In this document: piece after piece, positions 8,063 through 16,825 of the stretch
How the letters are laid out: the number at the start of each line of letters is the position of its first letter
How positions within the stretch are numbered: the stretch's first letter is position 1
Source of the DNA: Enterococcus phoeniculicola ATCC BAA-412
Lineage (GTDB): Bacteria; Bacillota; Bacilli; Lactobacillales; Enterococcaceae
NCBI RefSeq assembly: GCF_000407505.1
Contig: NZ_ASWE01000003.1
Location: 372,001-436,000, forward strand
Reading direction: 5' to 3'
DNA length: 64,000 bases
The notes under the pieces: model-generated
Told to the model about the DNA's origin: nothing
Seen by the model: only the letters and a program-made list of their open reading frames with translations
Database searches by the model: none
Made by a program: the position numbers and the translations under genes

Positions 8063-8890
8063 TTATTTTCTAGGAGAATGACCATATACTCGCTTATAAG
8101 CTCGTGAGAAAGAAAGTGGATTCTGATAACCAACTGCTTTTGAAATCATAGAAACAGTATGATCAGAATTTTCTAATAAAAACTTTGCTTTTAGTAATCG
8201 ATAATTAATCAAATAGCTTAATGTACTTTGATTAAATGCTTTTTTTATGACCCTTGAAAGATAAGAACTATTCAACGAAAGGTCTGCTGCAATTTTCTCA
8301 ATAGTAAGATCCGCTCGCCAATAATTCTGACGTATATAAAGAACAAACTGCTCTATGTGCCTCTCAGAAATTTTCATATTTGAATTTAATGAGAGATTTG
8401 AACCATCAAGACTAAATCTAGAGATTAATTCTATTAATCTTCCTTGAATAGTCAAAGAACTGGACTCTGAAAAAAAGCTTGATGTGAGTAACTGATTTAT
8501 CTGTCTGTTGATGTCGTTTGCGTTTGAAAGGTGTCCCACTCTATTTTCTGCGTTATATCCTAAATCATGTAAGACATCATCCACCAAATTTCCTTCAAAT
8601 CCAAACCAAACATATTCCCATGGAGTCTGATTATCTGCTTGGTAAATTGCTGCGGAATCATTTGGGGAAATCATGAAAAAATCTCCTTTGTTTAGAGAGT
8701 ACGTATTATTTTCTAGTGAAAAAGTCCCTTTTCCGTTGAGTATATAATGTAAAACAAAATATTCGCGCACTTGAGGACCAAAACTATGTGACGGCAGGCA
8801 TCTTTCATGCCCAAAATTAATCGTTAGAAAATCGGTTAGTAGACAATCATTGAAGAAAAATTCACTTCTATCTTTGCTTTCTAGGAACAT
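8063..8890 (-). CDS. AraC-family transcriptional regulator (MsmR/RafR type)
   Basis: 275 residues: an N-terminal cupin-like sugar-sensing domain (about 1-140, with GKGTFSLENNTYSLNKGDFFMISP) and a C-terminal double helix-turn-helix (about 175-275) with the AraC signature YLSRVIKKAF and, near the end, VGYQNPLSFSRAYKRVYGHSPRK. It is divergent from the ABC/alpha-galactosidase operon with 137 nt between them, as in the raffinose/multiple-sugar operons of streptococci and lactobacilli, where the AraC protein activates in the presence of alpha-galactosides. The start ATG is preceded on the - strand by AAGGAGGGCGG. It is likely the activator of the genes at 9028-14585. Ligand specificity is inferred. 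Confidence 0.88.
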   Translation of the reverse strand: MFLESKDRSEFFFNDCLLTDFLTINFGHERCLPSHSFGPQVREYFVLHYILNGKGTFSLENNTYSLNKGDFFMISPNDSAAIYQADNQTPWEYVWFGFEGNLVDDVLHDLGYNAENRVGHLSNANDINRQINQLLTSSFFSESSSLTIQGRLIELISRFSLDGSNLSLNSNMKISERHIEQFVLYIRQNYWRADLTIEKIAADLSLNSSYLSRVIKKAFNQSTLSYLINYRLLKAKFLLENSDHTVSMISKAVGYQNPLSFSRAYKRVYGHSPRK

Positions 8891-8984
8891 TACATCCGCC
8901 CTCCTTAAAATAAGATTGATTAAAAAAGTCAGAAATTGTATATCTATATTCGGAATTAGCTATATGATTATTTATTGTCCAGTA

Positions 8985-9010
8985 TATAATCAATATTGTA
9001 AGCGATAACA
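8985..9010 (+). promoter_or_regulatory. -10 box and cre (CcpA) site before the alpha-galactoside operon
   Basis: TATAAT at 8985-8990 has no good -35, as expected for an AraC-activated promoter. TGTAAGCGATAACA at 8997-9010 matches the cre consensus TGWAANCGNTNWCA at every position. It lies just downstream of the likely transcription start and abuts the RBS, so CcpA could repress here. Confidence 0.7.
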
Positions 9011-9027
9011 AAGGAGGAAGCAATATT

Positions 9028-10323
9028 ATGCGAGTAAGAAAAGGAATACTATCGATTTTATCTGTTTTATTTATTTCGGGCGGTATTTTAGCAGGGTGTG
9101 GAAACAGTTCAGAATCAAAAGCTGAAGAACAAACGAAGATTGTTTTCTGGTCAGGCGCAACGAAAGGAAATAAAGATCAGATTCATGAAGAGACATTGAT
9201 TAAAGAATATGCTGAAAAAAATAATTTAGAGGTAGATTATCAGCTATTCAATTGGGATCAGCTAAAGGACAAAATTGTTACCTCAGTAGCAGCAGATGAC
9301 GCACCTTCCATTACTTGGGGACTCGGAGAATGGTATGGGGAATTTAGAAATATGGGTGCGCTAGCAGATTTATCTACCTTCTGGGAAGCATATGAAGAAA
9401 ATGATAATTTTTATCCGAATGTGATTGAAGCTTTGTCAACAGACGGAAAGCTACAAGCATTCCCTAATTATATTGCTCCGCGAGCATTAGTTTATCATGA
9501 AGAGTTACTAAAACAAGCGGGTTATGAGAATGCGCCAACTACTTGGGAAGAGCTTTTAGCAATGTCGAAAACAGTGAAAGAAAAGACTGGTCAATATACA
9601 TTTGGGATTGCAGGTACAGGTGATAGAGCACCACAAGAGCTTGCTTCCTTCCTGTTTCAAAGTGAATTGACAATTGCTGAGGATATGGGAGAAGGGGAAT
9701 ATAAAAATACTTGGCAAGATTCAAAAGAAAACTTGAAAACTGCAACCGAAGTTTTTCAATTTTATAAGGATTTAAAGGATTCAGGTGCTATCGATCCTAA
9801 TTCTACAGTTGGCGGATGGGAAGAGCTTGATACTAATTTTTCATTAGGTAAATATGCAATGGTAAATAACGGTTCTTGGATGCAAAACTATGAAGAAAAC
9901 AATCCTGAAGAAATGGCAGATGCAGCAGTTGGACTCCCTGCCTATAACAAAAAGCCTGCAACTTTTTTAGAAATTAATACGTACTATGTGTATAACAATG
10001 ATGAAAAAGAAGTGCGTGAAGCAGAAAAGTTAGTGGAATATTTGTTAAGCAAGGAAAATCAACAGGCAGGTAGACCAGAAGGTTCGCCTAGAACGGATAT
10101 GGAGATTGATACGAAAAATAAATGGGCAAGTGGCTTTGGAAATCCAGAATTAATTGCACAAGCTCAACCGTTACCACCTATCTCAATGGCAGAAATTACG
10201 CAGCCCATGCAGGATGCTATTGCAATGGTTCTTCAAAACGATGAAGATCCAGAGGATGCAGCAATTTTCTTATCAGACAAAATAAATGAGGCATTAAAAA
10301 ACCAAGAAATTTTATCGGAGTAA
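9028..10323 (+). CDS. ABC sugar transporter substrate-binding lipoprotein
   Basis: 431 residues. The N-terminal lipoprotein signal peptide carries the lipobox LAGC (Cys about 23) followed by a Ser/Glu-rich linker, then an extracellular solute-binding domain of family 1 (MsmE/MalE-like), with KIVFWSGATKG at the first strand and DDAPSITW and GSWMQNYE further on. It would be anchored outside the membrane and deliver an oligosaccharide to the two permeases downstream. It is preceded by AAAGGAGG and a perfect cre site. Co-location with a GH36 enzyme and an AraC regulator points to alpha-galactosides (raffinose, melibiose, stachyose); the ligand is inferred from these neighbours. Confidence 0.88.
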   Translation: MRVRKGILSILSVLFISGGILAGCGNSSESKAEEQTKIVFWSGATKGNKDQIHEETLIKEYAEKNNLEVDYQLFNWDQLKDKIVTSVAADDAPSITWGLGEWYGEFRNMGALADLSTFWEAYEENDNFYPNVIEALSTDGKLQAFPNYIAPRALVYHEELLKQAGYENAPTTWEELLAMSKTVKEKTGQYTFGIAGTGDRAPQELASFLFQSELTIAEDMGEGEYKNTWQDSKENLKTATEVFQFYKDLKDSGAIDPNSTVGGWEELDTNFSLGKYAMVNNGSWMQNYEENNPEEMADAAVGLPAYNKKPATFLEINTYYVYNNDEKEVREAEKLVEYLLSKENQQAGRPEGSPRTDMEIDTKNKWASGFGNPELIAQAQPLPPISMAEITQPMQDAIAMVLQNDEDPEDAAIFLSDKINEALKNQEILSE

Positions 10324-10423
10324 TGATTGTACGAGGTTGGATCAGAAGTGTGCAGATTATTTGTAAAGTCTTTAATGCTAAAGATATGCCATCTTTAACG
10401 TGAAACAAAGGGCAGGCCTTCAG

Positions 10424-10457
10424 TGGGCTCATACTTCATGAATGAAGAATGAGCCAC
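10424..10457 (+). terminator. hairpin downstream of the binding-protein gene
   Basis: GGCTCATACTTCAT (10426-10439) pairs with ATGAAGAATGAGCC (10442-10455), 13 of 14 positions. It lacks a clean T run and may act as an mRNA stabiliser or partial terminator. The 396-nt spacer 10324-10719 also holds a hairpin near 10484-10517 and a stem AATCGAGA/TTCTCGAT at about 10668-10690, and no gene. Confidence 0.55.
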
Positions 10458-10719
10458 CTTCTGTTTTCAAACTTTTAAAGAAGCCTGGGTAGAACTTTTG
10501 GAGTTATGTCCCAGCCTCATCCCCATCTTTTGAGAAACCTCCAGTATTCTCTAAGGATGAGTTGGAAAATATAAGTATCCATCTCAAAAAAAGTAAGTAG
10601 ATTAGTTCAAAAAAACAAGCTCAATTTTCTACAAAACTAGGTAAATGATGGAAAAAGCAAGATTAAGAATCGAGACCAGTAATTCTCGATATTTGTTCGT
10701 AAGCTAAGGGGGAATAAGG

Positions 10720-11640
10720 ATGAATAGCAGTAAGCTTACAAAAGAAAGATCAAATAGAATTAGTGCAGCTATATTTATGGCACCAGCAATTATTTTTATG
10801 ATATTTCTTATTGGAATCCCACTTATTCAAGTTATTTGGGATAGTTTTCATGCTAAAAGTTTAACGAATCCTACATTAAATGGATTTGTTGGATTGGATA
10901 ATTTTAAGAAAGTCTTTTCGGATACTTTATTTGTAAATAATTTAAAAAATACAGTGGTTTGGACTGTTCTCTCTGTAGTTGGAGAATTATTGCTTGGTTT
11001 GACTGTTGGAATAGCACTCAATCAAAAAATCCGAGGTAGAACAGCGTTTAGAAGTATGATTATTGTTCCATGGATTGTTCCTATTGCTGTGGCGGGACTA
11101 ACATGGACATGGATGTTAAATCCAGATTATGGCATCATCAACTATTTACTTGTTAAGACAGGATTTATTGAACAATCTGTCTATTGGCTTGGAAACAAAA
11201 CCACAGCATTATTGACCGTTACATTGATTAATATCTGGAGAACGTTTCCGTACTGGGTCATTAGTATTTTAGCCGGATTGCAGTCAATACCTGATGATTT
11301 ATATGAAGCGGCTTCTATTGATGGTGCGAGCATCATTCATAGATTTTTCAATGTGACACTTCCTGGTTTGAAAAATGTCGTAACAACTTTAATTTTTATG
11401 CATATTGTCTGGACTTCAGTTAACTTTGACTTTATATGGATTACTACTGAAGGAGGTCCTAATTATGCTTCGGAGACACTTCCAATTATGATTTACCGCT
11501 ATGCAATGAAAAATTATGATATAGGAAAGTCTTCAGCATTATCGGTCGTGCTTATTATTATATTACTAAGCATATTTGTATGTGTACCCGCGTATCGTTT
11601 TATTAAAAAGAAAATGGATGAGGTGAGAGTCAATGGTTAA
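10720..11640 (+). CDS. ABC sugar transporter permease, MsmF/MalF type
   Basis: 306 residues with six predicted membrane segments. The binding-protein-dependent permease EAA loop reads YEAASIDGASIIHRFFNVTLP (about residues 196-216), which contacts the ATPase. It opens with a short cytoplasmic N-terminus and a first helix containing FMAPAIIFMIFLIGIPLI. The RBS is AGGGGGAA. It forms the channel with the next protein, which overlaps it by 8 nt. No ATPase gene lies in the operon, so an MsmK-like ATPase encoded elsewhere is presumably used. Confidence 0.9.
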   Translation: MNSSKLTKERSNRISAAIFMAPAIIFMIFLIGIPLIQVIWDSFHAKSLTNPTLNGFVGLDNFKKVFSDTLFVNNLKNTVVWTVLSVVGELLLGLTVGIALNQKIRGRTAFRSMIIVPWIVPIAVAGLTWTWMLNPDYGIINYLLVKTGFIEQSVYWLGNKTTALLTVTLINIWRTFPYWVISILAGLQSIPDDLYEAASIDGASIIHRFFNVTLPGLKNVVTTLIFMHIVWTSVNFDFIWITTEGGPNYASETLPIMIYRYAMKNYDIGKSSALSVVLIIILLSIFVCVPAYRFIKKKMDEVRVNG

Positions 11641-12478
11641 AAGTAAGACAGAAAAAATAGTTAGTCAGATAGCCACGTATGTAGTACTTATCCTTTGCTC
11701 TGTGTTTTCTTTTTTTCCATTTTTATGGATGCTATCGACTTCATTAAAGCCAGATACAGAAATCTATTCAACAACACCTTCATTTTGGTCATCTAATTTT
11801 AGTTTAACTAATTTTAGAGAAGTGCTCCAAGAATCAGATTTCCTTATTTTTTTTAAGAATAGCTTTTTTGTTTCTCTAGTAACAACGTTTATTGGACTCG
11901 TTATCGCTGTGTTAGCAGGCTATGCATTGAGCCGATTTGGTCGCTATAAATCAATCAAATTTGCAGGCATCTCTTTGACGGTTAGTCAGATGGTTCCAGG
12001 AGTTCTGCTGTTGATTCCAATTTACATGATCTTTAAGGGGATGGGATTAATAAACAGTTATTTAGCACTGATTTTAGCCTACTCTACATTTGTCATTCCG
12101 TTAAGCACATTTATGATGAAAGGTTTTTTTGATAGTATTCCACTTTCTTTAGAAGAATCAGCTGAACTAGATGGTGCTTCGAGGCTGAGAACCTTAGTGC
12201 AAATAATTTTACCAGTATCTATTCCTAGCCTGGTTTCGACAGGACTGTATACATTTGTTACTGCGTGGAATGAATACATGTTTGGTTATGTGCTGATTAG
12301 TGATGTAACACACCGTACATTAACACCAGGAATTACATTGTTTAGAGGACAATTTACAACAGATTGGGGAAATCTTATGGCTGCGAGTGTCCTTGCTGTG
12401 ATTCCTGTAACAATTATTTTCGTATTTTTACAAAGATACTTGATTTCTGGACTTATGTCAGGAGCAGTGAAAGGATGA
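11633..12478 (+). CDS. ABC sugar transporter permease, MsmG/MalG type
   Basis: 281 residues, six membrane segments, with the MalG-type N-terminus (FPFLWMLSTSLKPDTE) and the EAA loop SLEESAELDGASRLRTLVQI. It pairs with the permease encoded just upstream; the 8-nt overlap (ATG 11633, previous stop ending 11640) implies coupled translation. The next gene starts 10 nt after its stop, so transport and hydrolysis genes are co-expressed. Confidence 0.9.
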   Translation: MVKSKTEKIVSQIATYVVLILCSVFSFFPFLWMLSTSLKPDTEIYSTTPSFWSSNFSLTNFREVLQESDFLIFFKNSFFVSLVTTFIGLVIAVLAGYALSRFGRYKSIKFAGISLTVSQMVPGVLLLIPIYMIFKGMGLINSYLALILAYSTFVIPLSTFMMKGFFDSIPLSLEESAELDGASRLRTLVQIILPVSIPSLVSTGLYTFVTAWNEYMFGYVLISDVTHRTLTPGITLFRGQFTTDWGNLMAASVLAVIPVTIIFVFLQRYLISGLMSGAVKG

Positions 12479-12488
12479 GTTTGAAAAC

Positions 12489-14585
12489 ATGGAACAGATT
12501 TATAAATACAAGATTGCAGACACGACAATCGTTTTTAGCGAATTATCAGGGAAACGGTTAAGGTTAATCCACTTTTCACCAGAGCCTTTTTTTGCAGACC
12601 GGCATATTCCAGAAGAATTGCTGGAAGCAAGCGCTATTGTAGAATTGCAGATTACAGGAGTTAATCAGCCGGATCATAAAGGAAATAAATTGGGCAATAC
12701 ATTGATTGGTCGAGAGCTAGTGGCTAAAAATATTCATTGTGAGGGGAACAAGATTACTATTATTCAATTTTTCCAATCAGAAGAAATCTATCTAGAAGTT
12801 GAAACTGTTATTGATGGGAGTCTTCAAGAAAATATGTTTGTTTGGAGAAGTAAAGTAAAAAATTTAGGGGAAACGATAGGTATTGAATACATTACTTCTT
12901 TAAATATAGCCGCTATTAATGATTCTTTTATCCATCATCCTTTTATAGAGGATCGCCTACATCTGCCAACGAATTCTTGGCAAGGGGAGTTGCAGTGGAA
13001 AAATGCGCGATTAAACGAGCTTGGCCTTTATTATGGCTTAGATGGTGAAGGACTTCAAGATTCAACGAAGTATATAGGGATAACCAATCAGACATCATGG
13101 TCATGTGCACAATACAGTCCATTTGGGTTGCTGGAGAATGAAAAAAATAATCGGATAAGCTTTTGGCAGATTGAAAATAATGGTGAGTGGCATTGGGAGC
13201 TAAGTGACTGTGGGTTTGGAAAATATCTTGTATTAAGAGCAGGTGGACCTACTGAACCCACCAATCATTGGTGGAAAAAGCTAAAGAAAAATGAACAGTT
13301 TGAAACAGTACCTGTAGCTTATGGAACTATTTTTGGAAGATACTCAGAGGCAATTGAGCTCTTAAATGAATATAGAAGAAGCATACGAAGAGAAAATGAA
13401 GACAATCAGACCTGTCCAGTCATTTTTAATGATTATATGAATAGTTTGATGGGAGATCCAACAACTGAAAAAGAATTACCTATGATAGAAAAAGCTGCAG
13501 AGGTTGGTTGCGAGTATTATGTGATTGATTGTGGCTGGTACTCAGATGGCTACTGGTGGGATAACGTGGGTGAATGGAAGCCATCGAAGCAACGATTTCC
13601 AGAAGGACTAGCATTTTTAACTCAGCGTATTCTTGATAAAGGAATGGTTCCAGGACTGTGGTTAGAGATTGAAGTCATGGGAATCAACAGTGAACTAGCT
13701 AACTCATTACCGGACGAATGGTTTATTTGCAGGCATGGGAAGCGTATCAAAGATCATAGCCGATATCATTTAGATTTTAGAAATAGTGAGGTTCAAGCAT
13801 ATGCAACAGCAGTTGTTGATAGGTTAATTTCAGAATTTAAAATTGGGTATATTAAAATGGATTATAATACCCCAACAGCGGGAAGTGATGTTGACGCAGA
13901 CAGTTATAGTGATGCGTTGTTAAGTCACAATCGTGCGTATCTGGCTTGGGTGGATCGCTTATTTAAGAAATACCCGAAATTAGTTATTGAAAATTGTGGA
14001 AGTGGTGGCATGCGGCATGATTATGCAATGCTTTCACGTCATAGTATTCAATCAATAACAGACCAAACCAACTATCTAAGAAATGGCGCAATCGCAGCGA
14101 TTGCAGCAACAGGTGTAACACCAGAGCAATCAGCAGTATGGAGCTATCCTTTAAAAGAAGGGGACAACGAAGAAGTGATTTTTAATATGGTGAATACGAT
14201 GCTTTTACGAATACATCAGAGTGGACATTTAGCAGAGCTTAATAACCAGAGAGTATCCCTAGTGAAGGAGGGAATAGATGTGTATAAATCTATTCGACAA
14301 TATATTCCCCTTGGAAAACCTAGATGGTATACGGGCCTTCCATCTTTAGATGATGAGTGGTTCAGCTTTGCTTTAGAAACACCAACGGATATTTATATAG
14401 CTGTTTGGCGAACAAAAAGCTTAGATTGTCAGTTTTCTGTCTCTTTACCAATGGATGTAAACGAAGTGCAACAATTATATCCAAAAAAAGAACTGGGTTC
14501 AGCGAACTTTTTCTTCAATAAAAATCAATTAATCGTTGAATATAGCAAAGACAAAATGGCACGTCTATATAAAATAAAAAAATAA
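12489..14585 (+). CDS. GH36 alpha-galactosidase-family glycoside hydrolase
   Basis: A 698-residue cytoplasmic enzyme. An N-terminal beta-supersandwich domain (about 1-300) precedes a TIM barrel (about 310-600) and a C-terminal beta domain. Catalytic positions are readable: the nucleophile Asp458 in YIKMDYN and the acid/base Asp525 in SITDQTNY, plus ENCGSGGMRHD. The usual GH36 DDGW substrate-binding pair reads D347-C348 here (IDCGWY), so one Asp is replaced by Cys. The product would be hydrolysed alpha-galactosides imported by the operon's ABC system. The family is secure. Specificity for alpha-galactose against alpha-GalNAc or beta-L-arabinopyranose is uncertain because of the Cys replacement. 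Confidence 0.85.
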   Translation: MEQIYKYKIADTTIVFSELSGKRLRLIHFSPEPFFADRHIPEELLEASAIVELQITGVNQPDHKGNKLGNTLIGRELVAKNIHCEGNKITIIQFFQSEEIYLEVETVIDGSLQENMFVWRSKVKNLGETIGIEYITSLNIAAINDSFIHHPFIEDRLHLPTNSWQGELQWKNARLNELGLYYGLDGEGLQDSTKYIGITNQTSWSCAQYSPFGLLENEKNNRISFWQIENNGEWHWELSDCGFGKYLVLRAGGPTEPTNHWWKKLKKNEQFETVPVAYGTIFGRYSEAIELLNEYRRSIRRENEDNQTCPVIFNDYMNSLMGDPTTEKELPMIEKAAEVGCEYYVIDCGWYSDGYWWDNVGEWKPSKQRFPEGLAFLTQRILDKGMVPGLWLEIEVMGINSELANSLPDEWFICRHGKRIKDHSRYHLDFRNSEVQAYATAVVDRLISEFKIGYIKMDYNTPTAGSDVDADSYSDALLSHNRAYLAWVDRLFKKYPKLVIENCGSGGMRHDYAMLSRHSIQSITDQTNYLRNGAIAAIAATGVTPEQSAVWSYPLKEGDNEEVIFNMVNTMLLRIHQSGHLAELNNQRVSLVKEGIDVYKSIRQYIPLGKPRWYTGLPSLDDEWFSFALETPTDIYIAVWRTKSLDCQFSVSLPMDVNEVQQLYPKKELGSANFFFNKNQLIVEYSKDKMARLYKIKK

Positions 14586-14597
14586 AAAGATTATGGT

Positions 14598-14632
14598 GAG
14601 TTTGGGAGAGAATTAATACCCAGACTCTTTCC
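14598..14632 (+). terminator. terminator after the GH36 gene
   Basis: GAGTTTGGG (14598-14606) pairs with CCCAGACTC (14619-14627), one G-U pair, followed by TTT. Confidence 0.55.
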
Positions 14633-14877
14633 CACGATTATTAGTCAAGTGAGAAACAAAAGAATGACTGAAATTACGTGGGACATGATTTAAATATGAA
14701 ACTCTATGGTGATTCAGTTTCATCATTCCCGAATGGAATAGATAGAGTATTTTCGAAGGTGGAACAGAAGTGCTCAGCTCCGAGAACAGGTACTGTGCAT
14801 CATCAGAAGTGAAACTTTCGTAATTTACAGCAATAAGAAGGGATTGCTTTTGTTCACAACCTTTATTAAGAATTCAC

Positions 14878-14924
14878 GAGTGTGAGATATAACTTAAATC
14901 GTTATGTCTCACACTCTTTTTTTG
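14878..14924 (+). terminator. long hairpin terminator of the GTGnGAnATAAC family
   Basis: GAGTGTGAGATATAAC (14878-14893) pairs with GTTATGTCTCACACTC (14901-14916), one G-U pair, followed by seven T residues. The rest of the 534-nt gap 14586-15119 holds an AT-rich stretch with CAATAT...ATATTG and the promoter below, but no gene. Confidence 0.75.
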
Positions 14925-15048
14925 TGAAATAAAAATCAATATTTAATTTATTTTTCGAGTATTTAATTTTTTTATTAAAAAAACTCTTGTTTCATAATGT
15001 TTCTCAATATTTTTTACAAAAATATATTGTGAAAACAGTAACTTGTTG

Positions 15049-15097
15049 TTGCTTTTTTGGATGTATCGAGTTATAGTAGTCACTGTAGTAGCTACTA
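15049..15097 (+). promoter_or_regulatory. promoter and palindromic operator for the TrmB gene cluster
   Basis: -35 TTGCTT (15049-15054), 17-nt spacer, -10 TATAGT (15072-15077). Immediately downstream lies TAGTAGCTACTA (15086-15097), a perfect 12-bp palindrome in the expected place for a repressor operator, possibly that of the TrmB protein encoded next. Confidence 0.6.
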
Positions 15098-15119
15098 GTT
15101 AAAAAGTGAGGGTTAATCT

Positions 15120-15920
15120 ATGGAAACGATTATTCAAATTATGAAAAAATATGATTTTTCTGAAATGGAGACCAGGGTGTATACAACATTACTGGAAAAA
15201 GGCAATCTTACGGGGTATGAAGTAAGCAAGCATTCAGGTGTTCCACGCTCAAAGGTATATAACATTTTAGAAAAGCTGTTAAAAAAGAATTTGATTGTTG
15301 TGAATAAATCAGAGCCTAAGCTTTATCATGCAATATCAGCAGATGAATTTTTAGAGAAATTAGAAAAAAATGTTAAAAATGATCTTTCCTATCTAACAAA
15401 AAATTTAGGAATGATTAAAGAAAAAGATGAAGAAGAGATGCTGTGGAAAATTGATGGCGTAGAGTATGTTTTGGATAAAGCAGAACATTTGGTTAAGAAT
15501 GCAAAAGAGAGCTTACTAATTCAAGTGTGGCACGAAAACTTAACGGATTCCTTCGTAAAATTGCTGCAAGAAGCAGAGAAACGAGTGGATAAGTTTGTCT
15601 TAATTTTATTTAGTGCAACGCATGAGTACGAACTGCCCCTAGAAAAATATTATATTCATGGATTTGAAATCGATAAATTAGCAGATTTTGGTGCGAAGTG
15701 GATAAATATTGTGGCAGATGAACAAGAAGTGGTATTTGGCACGATTAATGAAGAAACGCAATCAACAGACGTTACGTGGACACGAAACCACGCCATGGTA
15801 AATCTCGCAAAAGAATATGTCAAACATGATGCATATACACTTAAAGTGATTACAGAATCTCCTGAAGAACTTAAAGTGAAATATGGTAATGACTTTGAGG
15901 GAATCAGGGAGATCTACTAG
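15120..15920 (+). CDS. TrmB-family transcriptional regulator
   Basis: 266 residues. The N-terminal TrmB winged helix (about 5-75) contains the typical YTTLLEKGNLTGYEVSKHSGVPRSKVYNILEKL pattern (quoted positions 21-53 only in outline: alternation of Leu, Thr-Gly-Tyr-Glu and SKVYNIL). The C-terminal part (about 100-260) resembles the phospholipase D-like sensor region of TrmB-like proteins, with KIDGVEYVLDKAEHLV. Bacterial TrmB-like regulators sense sugars or other small ligands. It is the first gene of a three-gene unit and likely controls it through the adjacent palindrome. The ATG follows GTGAGGGTTA. Confidence 0.82.
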   Translation: METIIQIMKKYDFSEMETRVYTTLLEKGNLTGYEVSKHSGVPRSKVYNILEKLLKKNLIVVNKSEPKLYHAISADEFLEKLEKNVKNDLSYLTKNLGMIKEKDEEEMLWKIDGVEYVLDKAEHLVKNAKESLLIQVWHENLTDSFVKLLQEAEKRVDKFVLILFSATHEYELPLEKYYIHGFEIDKLADFGAKWINIVADEQEVVFGTINEETQSTDVTWTRNHAMVNLAKEYVKHDAYTLKVITESPEELKVKYGNDFEGIREIY

Positions 15921-15934
15921 TAGGAGGAATTTTC

Positions 15935-16813
15935 ATGATTCGAAATACTTTGTTGGGGTTAATTGTAGCAATCAACGCGTATTTTATTATTTACTTTGTA
16001 AGAGACCTGATAAAAAATAAACAAAGCTTTAAAGAAGAGCCAGGAGACACACGAATTTTACCGTTTACGTCATTTATTATTTTCTTTCTTTCAACATTTG
16101 GTATTTCTGACTTTGCTATTGGCACTGTATTGTATCCGAAAATGAACTGGGTAAGTATGAAAAAATTACCTGGGACATTGAATACACAATGTGTTGTACC
16201 AGTGGCTGTAATGGCATTGTCTTATATCACAGCCATTAATGTTGGAATAAAAACACTAGCTGTTTGTATTGTTTGTCAGGTAATTGGTGCCTATTTAGGT
16301 CCAAGGTTTGTGGTGAAGCTTCCTGAACGAACAATTAAATTATTTGTTGGCGTAGGATTACTTGTTGCTGCATTTTTAATTTTTGCAGGACAGATGAATT
16401 GGATTCCTTCAAATGGAACAGCTAGTGAACTATATGGTGGCAAGCTTGTTTTAGCTGGATTCTTACTATTTGTCTACGGTGCATTAAATAATATCGGAAT
16501 TGGTTCCTACGCATTAACTATGGTAACTGTGTATTTACTAGGATTAAATCCAGTTGCAGCATTCCCAATTATGATGGGTGCTTGTACATTTTCTGTCCCA
16601 ATTGGAAGCGTACAGTTCATCAAATTCAATGAATATAGTCGGAAAATTACGCTATTTACGTCAACATTTGGTGTGTTAGGTGTACTCGTTGCCGTATTTT
16701 TAGTGAAATCATTAAATACGTATATGCTTAAATGGCTTGTTATTTTTGTCTTATTATACAGTGCGTATACAATGTTAGGCAGCCAATTAAAAAAAATGAA
16801 ATCAGTTAACTAA
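15935..16813 (+). CDS. TauE/SafE-family membrane permease
   Basis: 292 residues, about eight hydrophobic helices in two similar halves, as in the TauE/SafE (sulfite or sulfonate/organic anion exporter) family. Recognisable features are the acidic/aromatic N-half segment FGISDFAIGTVLYPKM, the glycine-rich GAYLGPRFVVKLPE before the midpoint, and GALNNIGIGSYALTMV in the second half. Characterised members export sulfite, sulfoacetate or related anions; here the partner enzyme is an amino/imino-acid dehydrogenase relative. The RBS TAGGAGGAA lies 14 nt after the regulator's stop. The substrate is unknown. Confidence 0.82.
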   Translation: MIRNTLLGLIVAINAYFIIYFVRDLIKNKQSFKEEPGDTRILPFTSFIIFFLSTFGISDFAIGTVLYPKMNWVSMKKLPGTLNTQCVVPVAVMALSYITAINVGIKTLAVCIVCQVIGAYLGPRFVVKLPERTIKLFVGVGLLVAAFLIFAGQMNWIPSNGTASELYGGKLVLAGFLLFVYGALNNIGIGSYALTMVTVYLLGLNPVAAFPIMMGACTFSVPIGSVQFIKFNEYSRKITLFTSTFGVLGVLVAVFLVKSLNTYMLKWLVIFVLLYSAYTMLGSQLKKMKSVN

Positions 16814-16825
16814 GGAGCGAGAAAA

